From the NCBI GenBank assembly GCA_033762815.1, contig JANRLF010000012.1:62001-126000 (forward strand): DNA of 64,000 nt, given 5' to 3'. This stretch comes from JANRLF01 sp033762815 (lineage in GTDB: Bacteria; Bacteroidota; Bacteroidia; Chitinophagales; CAIOSU01). Both the position numbers and the translations under genes were made by a program. Shown piece by piece: positions 35,310 through 42,938 of this stretch; the first letter of the stretch is position 1; every line of letters begins with the position of its first letter. The notes under the pieces were generated by a model. The model had not been told where the DNA came from. It saw only the letters and a program-made list of their open reading frames with translations, and did not search any database.

Positions 35310-37163
35310 TCAATACTTTTTGATAGTGAAGAAAAAGGTGGCTCCCTCGCCCAATTGCGATTCCACCCATATTTTTCCTCCGTGGCGTTCTACAATGTTT
35401 TTTGATATGGCCAGCCCCATGCCGGACCCTGGGTACTCATCGCGCTTATGCAGGCGCTTAAATATTTCGAAAATCTTATCGCGATAGGAAGGGTCCATCC
35501 CTATGCCTGTATCGCGCACTGAAAACAACCACTCAGTGGCTCTTTCTTCTGCTTGCACATCAATTTTCATAACACTATCCTTCTTCCTGAACTTAATGGC
35601 ATTGGCCACTAGATTTTGGAACAGTTGGGCAATATTAGACCGCACCCCTTTTATCATTGGCAACTTGCCATGCGTAACGATGGCATTGCTTTGTCCAATT
35701 TCCTTATCCAACTTTTTCAATACCGCTTCAAAAACCTCATTGGTATCCACGGGTTCAAAGTCCTTTACATTGGTACGGATATGCGAATATTCGAACAAGT
35801 CATTGATGATACGGTGCATGCGCTCCACTCCTTCTACTATATAGTTCATAAAATCCTTGGCATCATTGTCATACACGTCTTTATAACGACGTTGCAACAA
35901 CTGCACGTAGCTCGTTATCATCCTTAGAGGTTCTATTAGGTCATGGGTGGTGACATAAGCAAACTGTTCCAAATCGGAGTTGTACCTTTCCAACAATTCT
36001 TCTGCTTGTTGGGTAATGTACTCATTGGTTTTTACCAGTTCGTCTTGTTTCTTTCTGAGCTCCAATGCCATTTTGTTGAAGGCATCTGTCAGTTCTCCTA
36101 CTTCATCGCTGGTTTTCCTTGGTATAATCCCAATTTTTTCACCCGCCGACAACTGCCGAGAGGCAGCCGTTAAATCCAAAATAGGGTTGATGACCCTTTT
36201 GGTGATATATATGGAGCTTAAGGAAGCGACAATAATTACTAACAAAAGAATGATGCCTATACTAATGCTTACTGAGCTAATGGTACCCTGTATGAATAGC
36301 TGCATGGAGCTTCTATTTTGTGCCACTGGTGCCAGTACTTGTTCAGTAGGGGCTTCAATGATGGTGGTCCAATTGTACTTATTAGTATGGAAAGAAATTA
36401 AATTGTCGTTATGGATGATAGTTCCGCTTTGCTTCTGTAGAATTTCCTGGATGTAATCATACTTGGAATAATCGGAGTTCTGATTGAGTTCTTGGCTACT
36501 GGGGTGGGCTATCAATTGTCCGTCTTGCGACACGATGTAAAGAATACCGGGTTTATCAGTGGGTATATTCGAAATGAAGAATAGGTTCAAGTTGACAATA
36601 ATACCCCCTTTAAAATTGCCGCTTAACTCCACTATGGGTTGCCCCAAGGTTACAAAGGGCTGTTGTGTGCGACTAGAAATATTTACATTAGATACGTATG
36701 GCTCTTTTTCCCTTAAAGCCTTGTAAACTTCATCCTTACTGAATTGGCTCAATTCATCTCCCCCTACTGAAACCGAATTCACTTTTTCAAAAATAATATC
36801 GCCCCAAGCGTCCACCACGGTAATATCCAATATACTGGGCTCCGTACGGACGATATTCTCCATATATTCATCAATCAGATTGATATCGGTTCGCAAAAAT
36901 GCTGGGGCGAGCGATATGGCAGAAAGCTTATTGCCAATCCTATCGATTTCCTGCTCTACATATCTACTTTCTGCTTTGGCAATAAATTCGTCCTTGCTGG
37001 AGATTTCATTGGTAAGCGCGGTAGACACCTGTTTACCCAACTTATTCTCTAAGCTTTTGAAATTCCTGTTCAGGAGAAAAATAACCAATGCCCCGGTAAA
37101 TAATATCGGAATGAGCGAGATGGCCAGCAAGGGAGCCAAGTACTTAATGAACAACTTGTTCAT
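35310..37163 (-). CDS. Sensor histidine kinase (extracytoplasmic Cache-like domain, HAMP, HisKA, HATPase)
   Basis: I used the ATG at 37163 (617 residues), because it directly precedes the first membrane helix; the longer frame begins 12 codons earlier. The layout is: transmembrane helix 1 at about 8-31; a periplasmic region of 32-285 with features of a dCache sensor (GILYIVSQDGQLIAHP, then NKYNWTTIIEAP); helix 2 at about 293-319; a HAMP segment about 320-372; a coiled coil; the H-box THDLIEPLRMI with His407; and N, G1 and G2 boxes (NLVANAIKF, DTGIGMD, GSGMGLAIS). It should autophosphorylate in response to an external ligand and pass the phosphate to a response regulator. No receiver-domain gene is found in this window, so its partner is elsewhere. 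Confidence 0.92.
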   Translation of the reverse strand: MNKLFIKYLAPLLAISLIPILFTGALVIFLLNRNFKSLENKLGKQVSTALTNEISSKDEFIAKAESRYVEQEIDRIGNKLSAISLAPAFLRTDINLIDEYMENIVRTEPSILDITVVDAWGDIIFEKVNSVSVGGDELSQFSKDEVYKALREKEPYVSNVNISSRTQQPFVTLGQPIVELSGNFKGGIIVNLNLFFISNIPTDKPGILYIVSQDGQLIAHPSSQELNQNSDYSKYDYIQEILQKQSGTIIHNDNLISFHTNKYNWTTIIEAPTEQVLAPVAQNRSSMQLFIQGTISSVSISIGIILLLVIIVASLSSIYITKRVINPILDLTAASRQLSAGEKIGIIPRKTSDEVGELTDAFNKMALELRKKQDELVKTNEYITQQAEELLERYNSDLEQFAYVTTHDLIEPLRMITSYVQLLQRRYKDVYDNDAKDFMNYIVEGVERMHRIINDLFEYSHIRTNVKDFEPVDTNEVFEAVLKKLDKEIGQSNAIVTHGKLPMIKGVRSNIAQLFQNLVANAIKFRKKDSVMKIDVQAEERATEWLFSVRDTGIGMDPSYRDKIFEIFKRLHKRDEYPGSGMGLAISKNIVERHGGKIWVESQLGEGATFFFTIKKY

Positions 37164-37210
37164 ACTGCAATAAAAATAGCGATATTTTATACTTGGCAAT
37201 ACCAGTATAA

Positions 37211-37238
37211 TAAAAAAGGCAATGCTTTCGCATTGCCT
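37211..37238 (-). terminator. Rho-independent terminator
   Basis: On the minus strand a 9-bp stem (AGGCAATGC pairing with GCATTGCCT) with a GAAA tetraloop is followed by TTTTTTATTA. It lies 25 bp after the stop of the small gene at 37264-37620, and before the histidine kinase gene on the same strand. It should therefore separate their transcription. Confidence 0.85.
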
Positions 37239-37263
37239 CTATAACTATTGTGTAGGTGAATTA

Positions 37264-37620
37264 CTAAATGATATTCAGCCGCCTTAGCTTAAACTGCTTC
37301 ATCAGGCGTTGATATTCTGCTTCCTCATTGTTTTCAAAAAAATCAATCAAGTTGCCAATCAAATTAGCGTCACTCACCAATCTATTCGCGGAAGTCTCCA
37401 TTTGAATCCGCTTCAATTTTTGTATCAATAAGTTACGATTGACCGACTCCTGTAAAAACTTTTGCCTTACCCTGGGATCTCTAAAATCTTTCATTGCCAC
37501 TTGTATTTGTTTGCACAAATCCCTACGCAAATCGTGCCAAAAACCAGCAGCTGTATTAAGCCTATCTTTAAAGCGGGTTAAGCAACTCTTAAATTCTATT
37601 CGGCTGCCATAATCGTACAT
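37264..37620 (-). CDS. Small charged helical protein, unknown function
   Basis: The ATG at 37620 gives 118 residues; a GTG four codons earlier is the alternative. I do not recognise the family. The protein has no signal peptide or membrane segment and is dominated by charged and helix-forming residues (for example RFKDRLNTAAGFWHDLRRDL and QKLKRIQMETSANRLV), suggesting a helical bundle. It lies 29 bp downstream of the TPR protein gene, on the same strand, and has its own terminator, so the two probably form a two-gene unit. Its proximity to the kinase gene may be fortuitous. Confidence 0.6.
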   Translation of the reverse strand: MYDYGSRIEFKSCLTRFKDRLNTAAGFWHDLRRDLCKQIQVAMKDFRDPRVRQKFLQESVNRNLLIQKLKRIQMETSANRLVSDANLIGNLIDFFENNEEAEYQRLMKQFKLRRLNII

Positions 37621-37649
37621 AGAAGCAATCACCCAATGTACAATTCATA

Positions 37650-38735
37650 CTACAGCACCTTTGCAGTGCTTTCATTAGAAGGCTGGGCTAGCAGCAATTG
37701 CTCTTTGATTAGCTTGGCTTCTGTTCCAAATTGATGCTGATTGGCCAATTGGAGGGCTTGCTCCAAGTAGTAAACCGCTTGGTCGTTTTCTTTCATTTGC
37801 AGGTACATTTCGCCCAAAGCCCTTAAGCCCCTACATTCACCGGTGATATGTCCAACTTTCCTAGCGATTTCAAGGCCCTGATTGATATGCGACAAGGCTT
37901 CTTTGTACCCTCCGAAGCTGGTATAAACTTCGCCCAAACCCACTAAGGCATTAATCTCCGCCCCTTTTATCTCCAGTTCCTTTAATTTCTTCAATGCTTT
38001 TTTGTAATTATCCATGGCACTTACCAAAGCCCGTAATTGATATTGTGCCGCCGCAATATTAATGAGGGTCCAAATCTCGCCACTTTTGTTGTTAAAATCC
38101 TGGAATGCCTTTAGGCACTGCTCGAACAGTGGTATAGCGGTAGTGTACTCGCCCAATTGGGCATGAATTACTGCAATGTTGCCCATTACGGAAGAAGACA
38201 TTCTTCTATTGCCGCTGGCTTCCAATACTTCCAAGGCTTCATTATAGAAAGAAATGGCTTTATGCAATTCGCCCATGCGCTCATAAGTATTGCCAATGTT
38301 GGCCAGACAAGATGCCTTTAAGCCATTTTTGTCCGGCAGTTGCCTGAGCATTTCCAGAGCTCGCGATGAAAGCTCCAACGATTTTTCCATGTTTCCTTGG
38401 CTCCACCATACCATGCCCATATTATCTATCAATATGGCCTGCATTTCCTGGTCGTCAATTTCCAATGCTATTTCATGGGCTTTGGTAAAGTATTCCAAGG
38501 CGGCACTGTATAACGACTGCTTAAACTTCAGCCGCCCATATCCTTTGTAATATTCTAAAATGCCTTTCCGATAATTATTGGCCACTGCCAACTCATAGGC
38601 CTCTTTCAAATGCTGCTCGCTTCGCTCAAGGTCTGAGTTCAGGAATAGAAACACCAGCCTATTCAGCAAATCGACCTTTGCCATAGGATTGTCACTCCGC
38701 TCCAACAGCAGATATATTTCCTTTGCTTCTTCCAT
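37650..38735 (-). CDS. Tetratricopeptide-repeat protein
   Basis: This 361-residue protein consists of about eight TPR motifs from residue 10 to 350, with the usual A-x3-Y/F...A spacing (for example KAISFYNEALEVLEAS, TAIPLFEQCLKAFQD and QAVYYLEQALQLANQ). There is no signal peptide or membrane segment, and no catalytic domain or C-terminal DNA-binding domain follows. Such all-TPR proteins act as cytoplasmic scaffolds. The motif order resembles the TPR sensor part of Bacteroidota signalling proteins that carry a kinase or LuxR domain, but here the protein ends after the repeats. It is followed by a small helical protein. Confidence 0.82.
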   Translation of the reverse strand: MEEAKEIYLLLERSDNPMAKVDLLNRLVFLFLNSDLERSEQHLKEAYELAVANNYRKGILEYYKGYGRLKFKQSLYSAALEYFTKAHEIALEIDDQEMQAILIDNMGMVWWSQGNMEKSLELSSRALEMLRQLPDKNGLKASCLANIGNTYERMGELHKAISFYNEALEVLEASGNRRMSSSVMGNIAVIHAQLGEYTTAIPLFEQCLKAFQDFNNKSGEIWTLINIAAAQYQLRALVSAMDNYKKALKKLKELEIKGAEINALVGLGEVYTSFGGYKEALSHINQGLEIARKVGHITGECRGLRALGEMYLQMKENDQAVYYLEQALQLANQHQFGTEAKLIKEQLLLAQPSNESTAKVL

Positions 38736-38811
38736 TTCGTTGCCTTAGAAATGCAATTGGCTATAAAAATATAAAAAGGAATAATGTTGCAACACTTATC
38801 AATGTTAAGTT

Positions 38812-39150
38812 TTAATCCAACATTAATTCCACAGTTGGATCCCAAAATAATTGATCGAAATGTTGCACTTGGTTATCGATAACGGTAACCCCTTCTGCTT
38901 CCAATAACTCTTGCATTTGCCCCGGATAATCGAAATGGGCCATTCCCGTAAGCAGTCCGTTTCTATTGAGCACACGATGCGCAGGTACAGGGGGCTCCTG
39001 TGCACCTGCATTGTTCATGGCCCAGCCCACCATTCTTGCTGAACTTGCGGCACCCAAATAACGAGCAATAGCACCATAGCTGGTTACCCTTCCTTGGGGA
39101 ATCAGCCGTACCACCTGGTAAACTTGCTCAAAAAAAGAAATGGTCTCCAT
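38812..39150 (-). CDS. Alkyltransferase-like DNA-binding protein (MGMT fold without the acceptor Cys)
   Basis: Residues about 8-95 match the DNA-binding domain of O6-alkylguanine-DNA alkyltransferase: VVRLIPQGRVTSYGAIARYLG (helix-turn-helix), SSARMVGWAMNNA with the arginine finger, and PAHRVLNRNGLLTG. The acceptor motif of repair enzymes is PCHRV; here the Cys is Ala (residue 62 counted from the longer start), so it cannot accept alkyl groups. Alkyltransferase-like (ATL) proteins with Trp or Ala at this position bind O6-alkylguanine and recruit nucleotide-excision repair. I chose the ATG at 39150 (112 residues); an ATG at 39165 lies only 2 bp from a promoter -7 element and would probably not be transcribed. 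Confidence 0.85.
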   Translation of the reverse strand: METISFFEQVYQVVRLIPQGRVTSYGAIARYLGAASSARMVGWAMNNAGAQEPPVPAHRVLNRNGLLTGMAHFDYPGQMQELLEAEGVTVIDNQVQHFDQLFWDPTVELMLD

Positions 39151-39167
39151 TATTGGGTTTTTCATAC

Positions 39168-39175
39168 CAAAGTTA
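39168..39175 (-). promoter_or_regulatory. -7 promoter element for the ATL gene
   Basis: The minus strand reads TAACTTTG, an exact TAnnTTTG match, 17 bp before the chosen ATG at 39150. It faces the plus-strand element at 39195-39202, with 19 bp between them, so the two promoters overlap head to head. Confidence 0.6.
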
Positions 39176-39194
39176 ATTTCTAAAGGTGATATGG

Positions 39195-39202
39195 TAATTT
39201 TG
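39195..39202 (+). promoter_or_regulatory. -7 promoter element 4 bp from the TrpF-like start codon
   Basis: TAATTTTG matches TAnnTTTG. Only four bases (39203-39206) separate it from the ATG at 39207, so if used it would give a leaderless or nearly leaderless mRNA. The region where its -33 element would lie overlaps the -7 element of the divergent ATL gene. Confidence 0.55.
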
Positions 39203-39206
39203 GAAA

Positions 39207-39842
39207 ATGCAGATAAAAACCGCCCAGGTACAAACCCTTACCGATGCCCGCTATTTTTCCTCGAAGGGCGTGGATATCCTCATTTTTAATTTTGACCCCC
39301 AGTCAGAGAGATATTTGGCACCACAGGAAGCCCAGCAAATCATTAAATGGTTGAGTGGCCCCAAAGTGTATGGGCATTTTGGAGGCTCATCACCTGCTCA
39401 AATACGGGAAACCACCATGATATTGGGCCTTGATGGCTTTATTGTCAATTATGATGCAGTAACGGAGGACTACCTATCCATTGATTTGCCAAAGATGATA
39501 GCAATCACCCTGAGCGATTATTATGTTTTTACCGACTTGCAAAAGATAGTGAATGGCCTAGCCCACGTTGCAACAGCTTTTTTGTTCGATATCGATAAGC
39601 ACTTTGGCTCTTGGGGAAACTTTATAGCACACGGGCCCTTAACCGTTAGCCAACTACAAGCCCTTAGCAAGGAAGCTAATATTCTATACGCAGGTAAATT
39701 TACAGCAACCGACTTATCCACTTCAGTTGCAGCTGTCCAGCCCTATGGTATCTGCCTTATTCCGCCTGTTGAGGACAAGCTAGGCGAGAAAGACTTTTCG
39801 GACTATGATGGGTTGTTCGAAACGCTAGAGGACGAAGGATAA
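39207..39842 (+). CDS. TrpF-like (phosphoribosylanthranilate isomerase) barrel protein, probably not an isomerase
   Basis: The 211-residue protein follows the TrpF pattern in its first third: IKTAQVQTLTDARYFSSKGVD, then FNFDPQSERYLAPQEAQQI, equivalent to the TrpF VKICG...DA...GAD and F-P-SxRY-xPxxA segments. The catalytic Cys of KICG is Ala here (residue 6), while the general-acid Asp appears kept as Asp128 in AFLFDID. The C-terminal glycine-rich phosphate loops are not evident. It is therefore probably a homologue that has lost isomerase activity and gained another role. No trp genes are nearby. Its 3' end overlaps the convergent trmB gene by 18 bases. Confidence 0.7.
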   Translation: MQIKTAQVQTLTDARYFSSKGVDILIFNFDPQSERYLAPQEAQQIIKWLSGPKVYGHFGGSSPAQIRETTMILGLDGFIVNYDAVTEDYLSIDLPKMIAITLSDYYVFTDLQKIVNGLAHVATAFLFDIDKHFGSWGNFIAHGPLTVSQLQALSKEANILYAGKFTATDLSTSVAAVQPYGICLIPPVEDKLGEKDFSDYDGLFETLEDEG

Positions 39843-40511
39843 GTATTTAATCGTTTTCTGATTAGCCAGGTGCATCTTTTCATAATACGTTTTTATGGAC
39901 AGTGGGCCACTTCGCTCACCATTCTTATAAATGTGGTCGTCCTGCTCCAATATCTTCAAGCCTTGCTCCTGAGCCACTTTCAAACTATACTCATATAAAA
40001 CCTCGCTATCCGTTTTCAGGTGTATGGTACCGCCTTTTGCCATTATCGATCGGTACTTTTCAAGAAAAGGTGGGGCTGTTAATCTTTTATTGGCATCGGT
40101 GGGGTTTAAAAATGGGTCGGCAAAGGTAATCCAGATGGCCGATACCTCTCCCGGGGCAAAAAAATGCTGTATCAACTCAATTTTTGTTCTCAAAAATGCC
40201 ACGTTGCTTAATTCTTTTTCTATAGCCGAACGGGCACCCGTAAACACTCTATTGCCTTTCAAGTCAACTCCTATAAAATTAGTCTCCGGGAACATGCCCG
40301 CCAATCCTATGGTGTATTCGCCCCGGCCACAGGCCAGCTCCAGTACAATGGGGTTCGAATTGAGAAAAACCTCTTCGGCCCACTTGCCCTTCATATCCAC
40401 AAACTCACCCGTCGATTTTCTCACTTTAGGTTCACGGAAACTGAAGTTTTGATAGACATTCGGTAAGCTGTCCATCAACCTAAATTTTTCCATCTTACTA
40501 ATTCCCGCCAT
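39825..40511 (-). CDS. trmB: tRNA (guanine-N7)-methyltransferase
   Basis: The enzyme makes m7G46 in the tRNA variable loop using SAM. I chose the ATG at 40511 (MAGISK, 228 residues); the longest frame begins 13 codons earlier, and MEKFR at 40493 is also possible. Family features are VLELACGRGEYTIGLA near residue 58 (SAM binding), FIGVDLKGNRVFTGA, IWITFADPFLNPTDANKRLT (the TrmB FPDPxxKxRHxKRR region in its Bacteroidota form), and GGTIHLKTDSEVLYEYS. The gene is a single cistron, convergent with the TrpF-like gene with an 18-base overlap. Confidence 0.9.
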   Translation of the reverse strand: MAGISKMEKFRLMDSLPNVYQNFSFREPKVRKSTGEFVDMKGKWAEEVFLNSNPIVLELACGRGEYTIGLAGMFPETNFIGVDLKGNRVFTGARSAIEKELSNVAFLRTKIELIQHFFAPGEVSAIWITFADPFLNPTDANKRLTAPPFLEKYRSIMAKGGTIHLKTDSEVLYEYSLKVAQEQGLKILEQDDHIYKNGERSGPLSIKTYYEKMHLANQKTIKYLSFVL

Positions 40512-41018
40512 ACCGCAAAAATAAGGGATAGCTGTACTAAAGTTGAGCAAACATTGTACGAAAAATTGTACGCGTTATGATTCAGGCGTAAATGCAGCAT
40601 GGGGGTTTTCGAGACGGGTACCCATCTCCGTGAAGGCGGCTGCTTTTGGTGTCGTACGTTCGCGCGGCCTGTGTGGGTGCCGAACATTACGACACGCAGA
40701 GCCGAACGGGTGATGGGTGGCGAGAATACCCCGCTGCGGGCTTTCTTTGGTTCGTTTCTTTGGCCTACAAAGAAATGAACCTCAAAGCGGAAGATATTAT
40801 GTGTTAAAGAAAAGTGTAATTAAAGTTGAACGTCCTTTTAGAAATTCTCGCTACACCAATCCTCCCTAGTAAGCGAAAACATATTCACTTTATGGAAGGC
40901 AATCTCCATCTAGGTATTTCTCTAATCTTCAGGAAATGTACGTATTTCATTCTACTAGGAACATCTTTATCTTTATATGGCATATCAATTGCAAAAGAAA
41001 GGCTATCAATAGAACAAA
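40512..41018. other. 507-bp intergenic region with a palindromic element
   Basis: Between the divergent trmB and DUF4294 genes no convincing gene is present; short open frames here overlap palindromes or have atypical composition. The region contains the nested palindromes at 40600-40781 and an AT-rich right part, 40790-41018, in which TATCTTTA near 40970 is a weak promoter candidate for the DUF4294 gene. Confidence 0.6.
40600..40781. repeat. Nested palindromic intergenic element
   Basis: Arms pair across a centre near 40670: GTGTCGTACGTTCG (40649-40662) with CGAACATTACGACAC (40681-40695), ACCCATC (40620-40626) with GATGGGT (40712-40718), and looser pairing of GGGGTTTTCG with CGAGAATACCCC outside. 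Next to it, GGTTCGTTTCTTTG (40749-40762) and CAAAGAAATGAACC (40768-40781) form a 14-bp stem with one G-T pair and a five-base loop. The left part is much more GC-rich than its surroundings. The structure looks like a dispersed REP- or MITE-like element; no transposase is nearby. Confidence 0.6.
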
Positions 41019-41582
41019 ATGAAAACTTTTTTTACACTGGTACTGGCATTAATGGTAGGCTTTGTGGCAAATGCCCAAAGCGATAGCATGCTTTTGCAGG
41101 GCTATGACTCCATGTTCGTTGAACTGACGCCCGTAACGGTCATCACTAAAAAATTTGCCAACAACAAGGAAAAATCCGACTTCAATAAACTGAAGCGCAA
41201 CGTAACCAAAGTATATCCTTATGCTAAAATGGCGGGGGAAATTTATAAGGATATGGTGGCGGAAATAGACGGTATGGACAAACGCCGTGAAAAGAAAAAG
41301 TACAAAAAGAACCAGGAGCGCGACTTGAGGGCCGAGTTTGAGGATTCTATCAAAAACCTGACTGTTACGCAAGGAAAGATTCTGGTTATGCTCATCAACC
41401 GGGAAACCGGCAACAACTGCTATGCTTTGATAAAGGATTTAAAAAATCCTGTAACGGCCATGTTCTACCAAATAATGGCCAAAAAGTACGATTACGACCT
41501 AAAGGCGGAATATGTGCCTGCCAACAACCCCGATATCGAATTGATTATTGATGCCATTGAGCATGGCTATGTGATTAAATAG
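41019..41582 (+). CDS. DUF4294 family exported protein
   Basis: This 187-residue protein begins with a signal peptide (KTFFTLVLALMVGFVANAQ) and has a mature part rich in Lys, Asp and Tyr. The segments NVTKVYPYAKMAGEIYKDM and QGKILVMLINRETGNNCY, and the C-terminal NPDIELIIDAIEHGYV, are those I associate with DUF4294, a Bacteroidota family without a known function. A middle section (about residues 80-105) is a dense run of Lys and Arg. The stop codon abuts the stop of the convergent cdaA gene with no spacer. Function is not known. Confidence 0.8.
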   Translation: MKTFFTLVLALMVGFVANAQSDSMLLQGYDSMFVELTPVTVITKKFANNKEKSDFNKLKRNVTKVYPYAKMAGEIYKDMVAEIDGMDKRREKKKYKKNQERDLRAEFEDSIKNLTVTQGKILVMLINRETGNNCYALIKDLKNPVTAMFYQIMAKKYDYDLKAEYVPANNPDIELIIDAIEHGYVIK

Positions 41583-42392
41583 CTAGTAATACGCCGAATA
41601 AAACTGGCTGATAACCTTGTTCATCTCTGCCAATGGAACGTCTTGGAATAGCTGGCCATTTTTAGCATAACTGAGCGAGCCCTTTTCTTCTGAAACCACT
41701 ATCGCCAAGGCATCGCTCAATTCGGATATACCTACGGTTGCTTTATGCCGCATGCCGATACGGGAAGGCAAATCAGGATTGTCGGACACCGGCAATACGC
41801 AGCCAGCCGCCACAATGCGCAAATCGGAAATAATCATGGCCCCATCGTGCAAAGGCGAGCCCTTTTCGAAAATGCTCTCAATCAACTTGCTGCTAATCAT
41901 CGAGTCCATCAATACGCCAGTTTGGGCATAAAACTGCAATCGGGAGCTTTCTGATAAAACAATAATAGCCCCCGTTCTGGTTTTTTTTAAGTTGCCCAAT
42001 GCAAGGGATATCTTCTTTACCATCGGGAAATACTCCGCCTCTTTTGCACTTGCTTTGTTGAATAATCTGCGCAAAAACTGGGTGCGGTTTACCACGCTGC
42101 CCCGGCCAAGGTACAATAGGAACTTCCTCGCTTCCGGCTGGAAGATAATCAACAATGCCAACACCCCCACATTCACAAATTGCTCCAAAATGCGCTTGAG
42201 CAACTGCATCTCCAATATGGTGACCAGGAACCATAGAATGTAAATGAACACCAGGCCTATAAAAATATTGAATGCTAGGCTGCCCCTTAATAGTTTATAC
42301 AGTTGGAAAAGCAGCAAGGTGACCAGCAAAATATCCAGCAAGTCGGTTACCGAAATTTCCAAAAAGCCAATCTTAATCAATAAATCAAGCAT
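41583..42392 (-). CDS. cdaA: Diadenylate cyclase (c-di-AMP synthase), CdaA type
   Basis: I placed the start at the ATG at 42392 (269 residues): it begins directly with the membrane domain, and the 62 extra residues of the longer frame lack any recognisable feature. Three membrane helices span residues about 18-90, followed by a DisA_N diadenylate cyclase domain with the DGA motif at 183-185 (HDGAMIISD) and RHKAT at 215-219, the equivalent of the RHR motif. It condenses two ATP to c-di-AMP at the membrane. In many bacteria cdaA is followed by a ybbR-type regulator gene; here it is followed by a convergent DUF4294 gene with abutting stop codons. Confidence 0.93.
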   Translation of the reverse strand: MLDLLIKIGFLEISVTDLLDILLVTLLLFQLYKLLRGSLAFNIFIGLVFIYILWFLVTILEMQLLKRILEQFVNVGVLALLIIFQPEARKFLLYLGRGSVVNRTQFLRRLFNKASAKEAEYFPMVKKISLALGNLKKTRTGAIIVLSESSRLQFYAQTGVLMDSMISSKLIESIFEKGSPLHDGAMIISDLRIVAAGCVLPVSDNPDLPSRIGMRHKATVGISELSDALAIVVSEEKGSLSYAKNGQLFQDVPLAEMNKVISQFYSAYY

Positions 42393-42453
42393 GTAGTGGC
42401 ATTCTTTAGCAGCTAAAAATAAGCAATGATGCAAAAAGAGCGAACGATTAATT

Positions 42454-42493
42454 TGCAACATTGTTGCATTTGGTGGGATTCTTGCTATCTTTG
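42454..42493 (+). promoter_or_regulatory. Promoter with overlapping palindromic operator for the MerC gene
   Basis: TTG at 42464-42466 and TATCTTTG at 42486-42493 are separated by exactly 19 bp, the ideal Bacteroidota promoter arrangement; the ATG follows 20 bp later. The -33 element lies in the palindrome TGCAACATTGTTGCA (42454-42468, 6-bp arms, 3-bp centre). Palindromes of this size next to a metal-related gene suggest a Fur-family or similar repressor site; the regulator is not in the window. Confidence 0.65.
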
Positions 42494-42513
42494 CAATACT
42501 ACACTGTGCGCTG

Positions 42514-42903
42514 ATGAGAAAACTATTGACGGAACGGATAAGCAATGCAGGCATGATACTATCAATAGCCTGTGCCATTCATTGCATGGCCATGCCTATA
42601 CTTACCATAGCCCTTCCTTTTGTAGGGGCGGCAAACTTTCATGGTACTTTGATTGAGTTACTTTTGATATCCCTGGGCGGGGCCTTCTCTATATATGTCA
42701 CTTGGCAAGGGTTTAGTAAAACCCACCGCAATGTTTGGATTTTGGGCGCCGTGTTGGCAGGCTATACTTTAATGTCCGTAGCGCATGTTCCTGCCCTACA
42801 TGTGGTAGAAATTCCAGTAGCGGTAATGGGTGCTATTTTGGCCACCTTGGCCGTTTATTTTAACATGCGTTTGGTACGTAGTTGCGCCTTGCACCAACAT
42901 TAA
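42514..42903 (+). CDS. MerC-domain membrane protein
   Basis: This 129-residue protein has four hydrophobic segments (about 12-32, 40-62, 70-90 and 97-118). The motif CAIHCMAMPI near residue 20 carries the Cys pair typical of MerC, a mercury transport protein family; in Bacteroidota, MerC-domain genes often occur without other mer genes and are usually linked to Fur-family regulators. No mer genes are seen here. The C-terminal CALHQH may be a further metal-binding tail. An ideal promoter with an overlapping palindrome precedes it, which suggests metal-responsive expression. The metal is unknown. Confidence 0.82.
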   Translation: MRKLLTERISNAGMILSIACAIHCMAMPILTIALPFVGAANFHGTLIELLLISLGGAFSIYVTWQGFSKTHRNVWILGAVLAGYTLMSVAHVPALHVVEIPVAVMGAILATLAVYFNMRLVRSCALHQH

Positions 42904-42938
42904 TTTTGTAAGCCAATACCTGCTTGCATTTGTGCAAT

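Noticed and set aside
40475..40687. 70-codon minus-strand open frame
   Set aside because: It overlaps the palindromic element and the 5' end of trmB; the translation has no family resemblance.
40826..41086. 86-codon plus-strand open frame
   Set aside because: It overlaps the signal peptide of the DUF4294 gene in another frame, has no promoter-like element of its own and no recognisable motif.
42393..42578. 62-residue N-terminal extension of CdaA
   Set aside because: CdaA begins with its first membrane helix at the ATG at 42392. The extension overlaps the merC promoter and operator and has no family resemblance.
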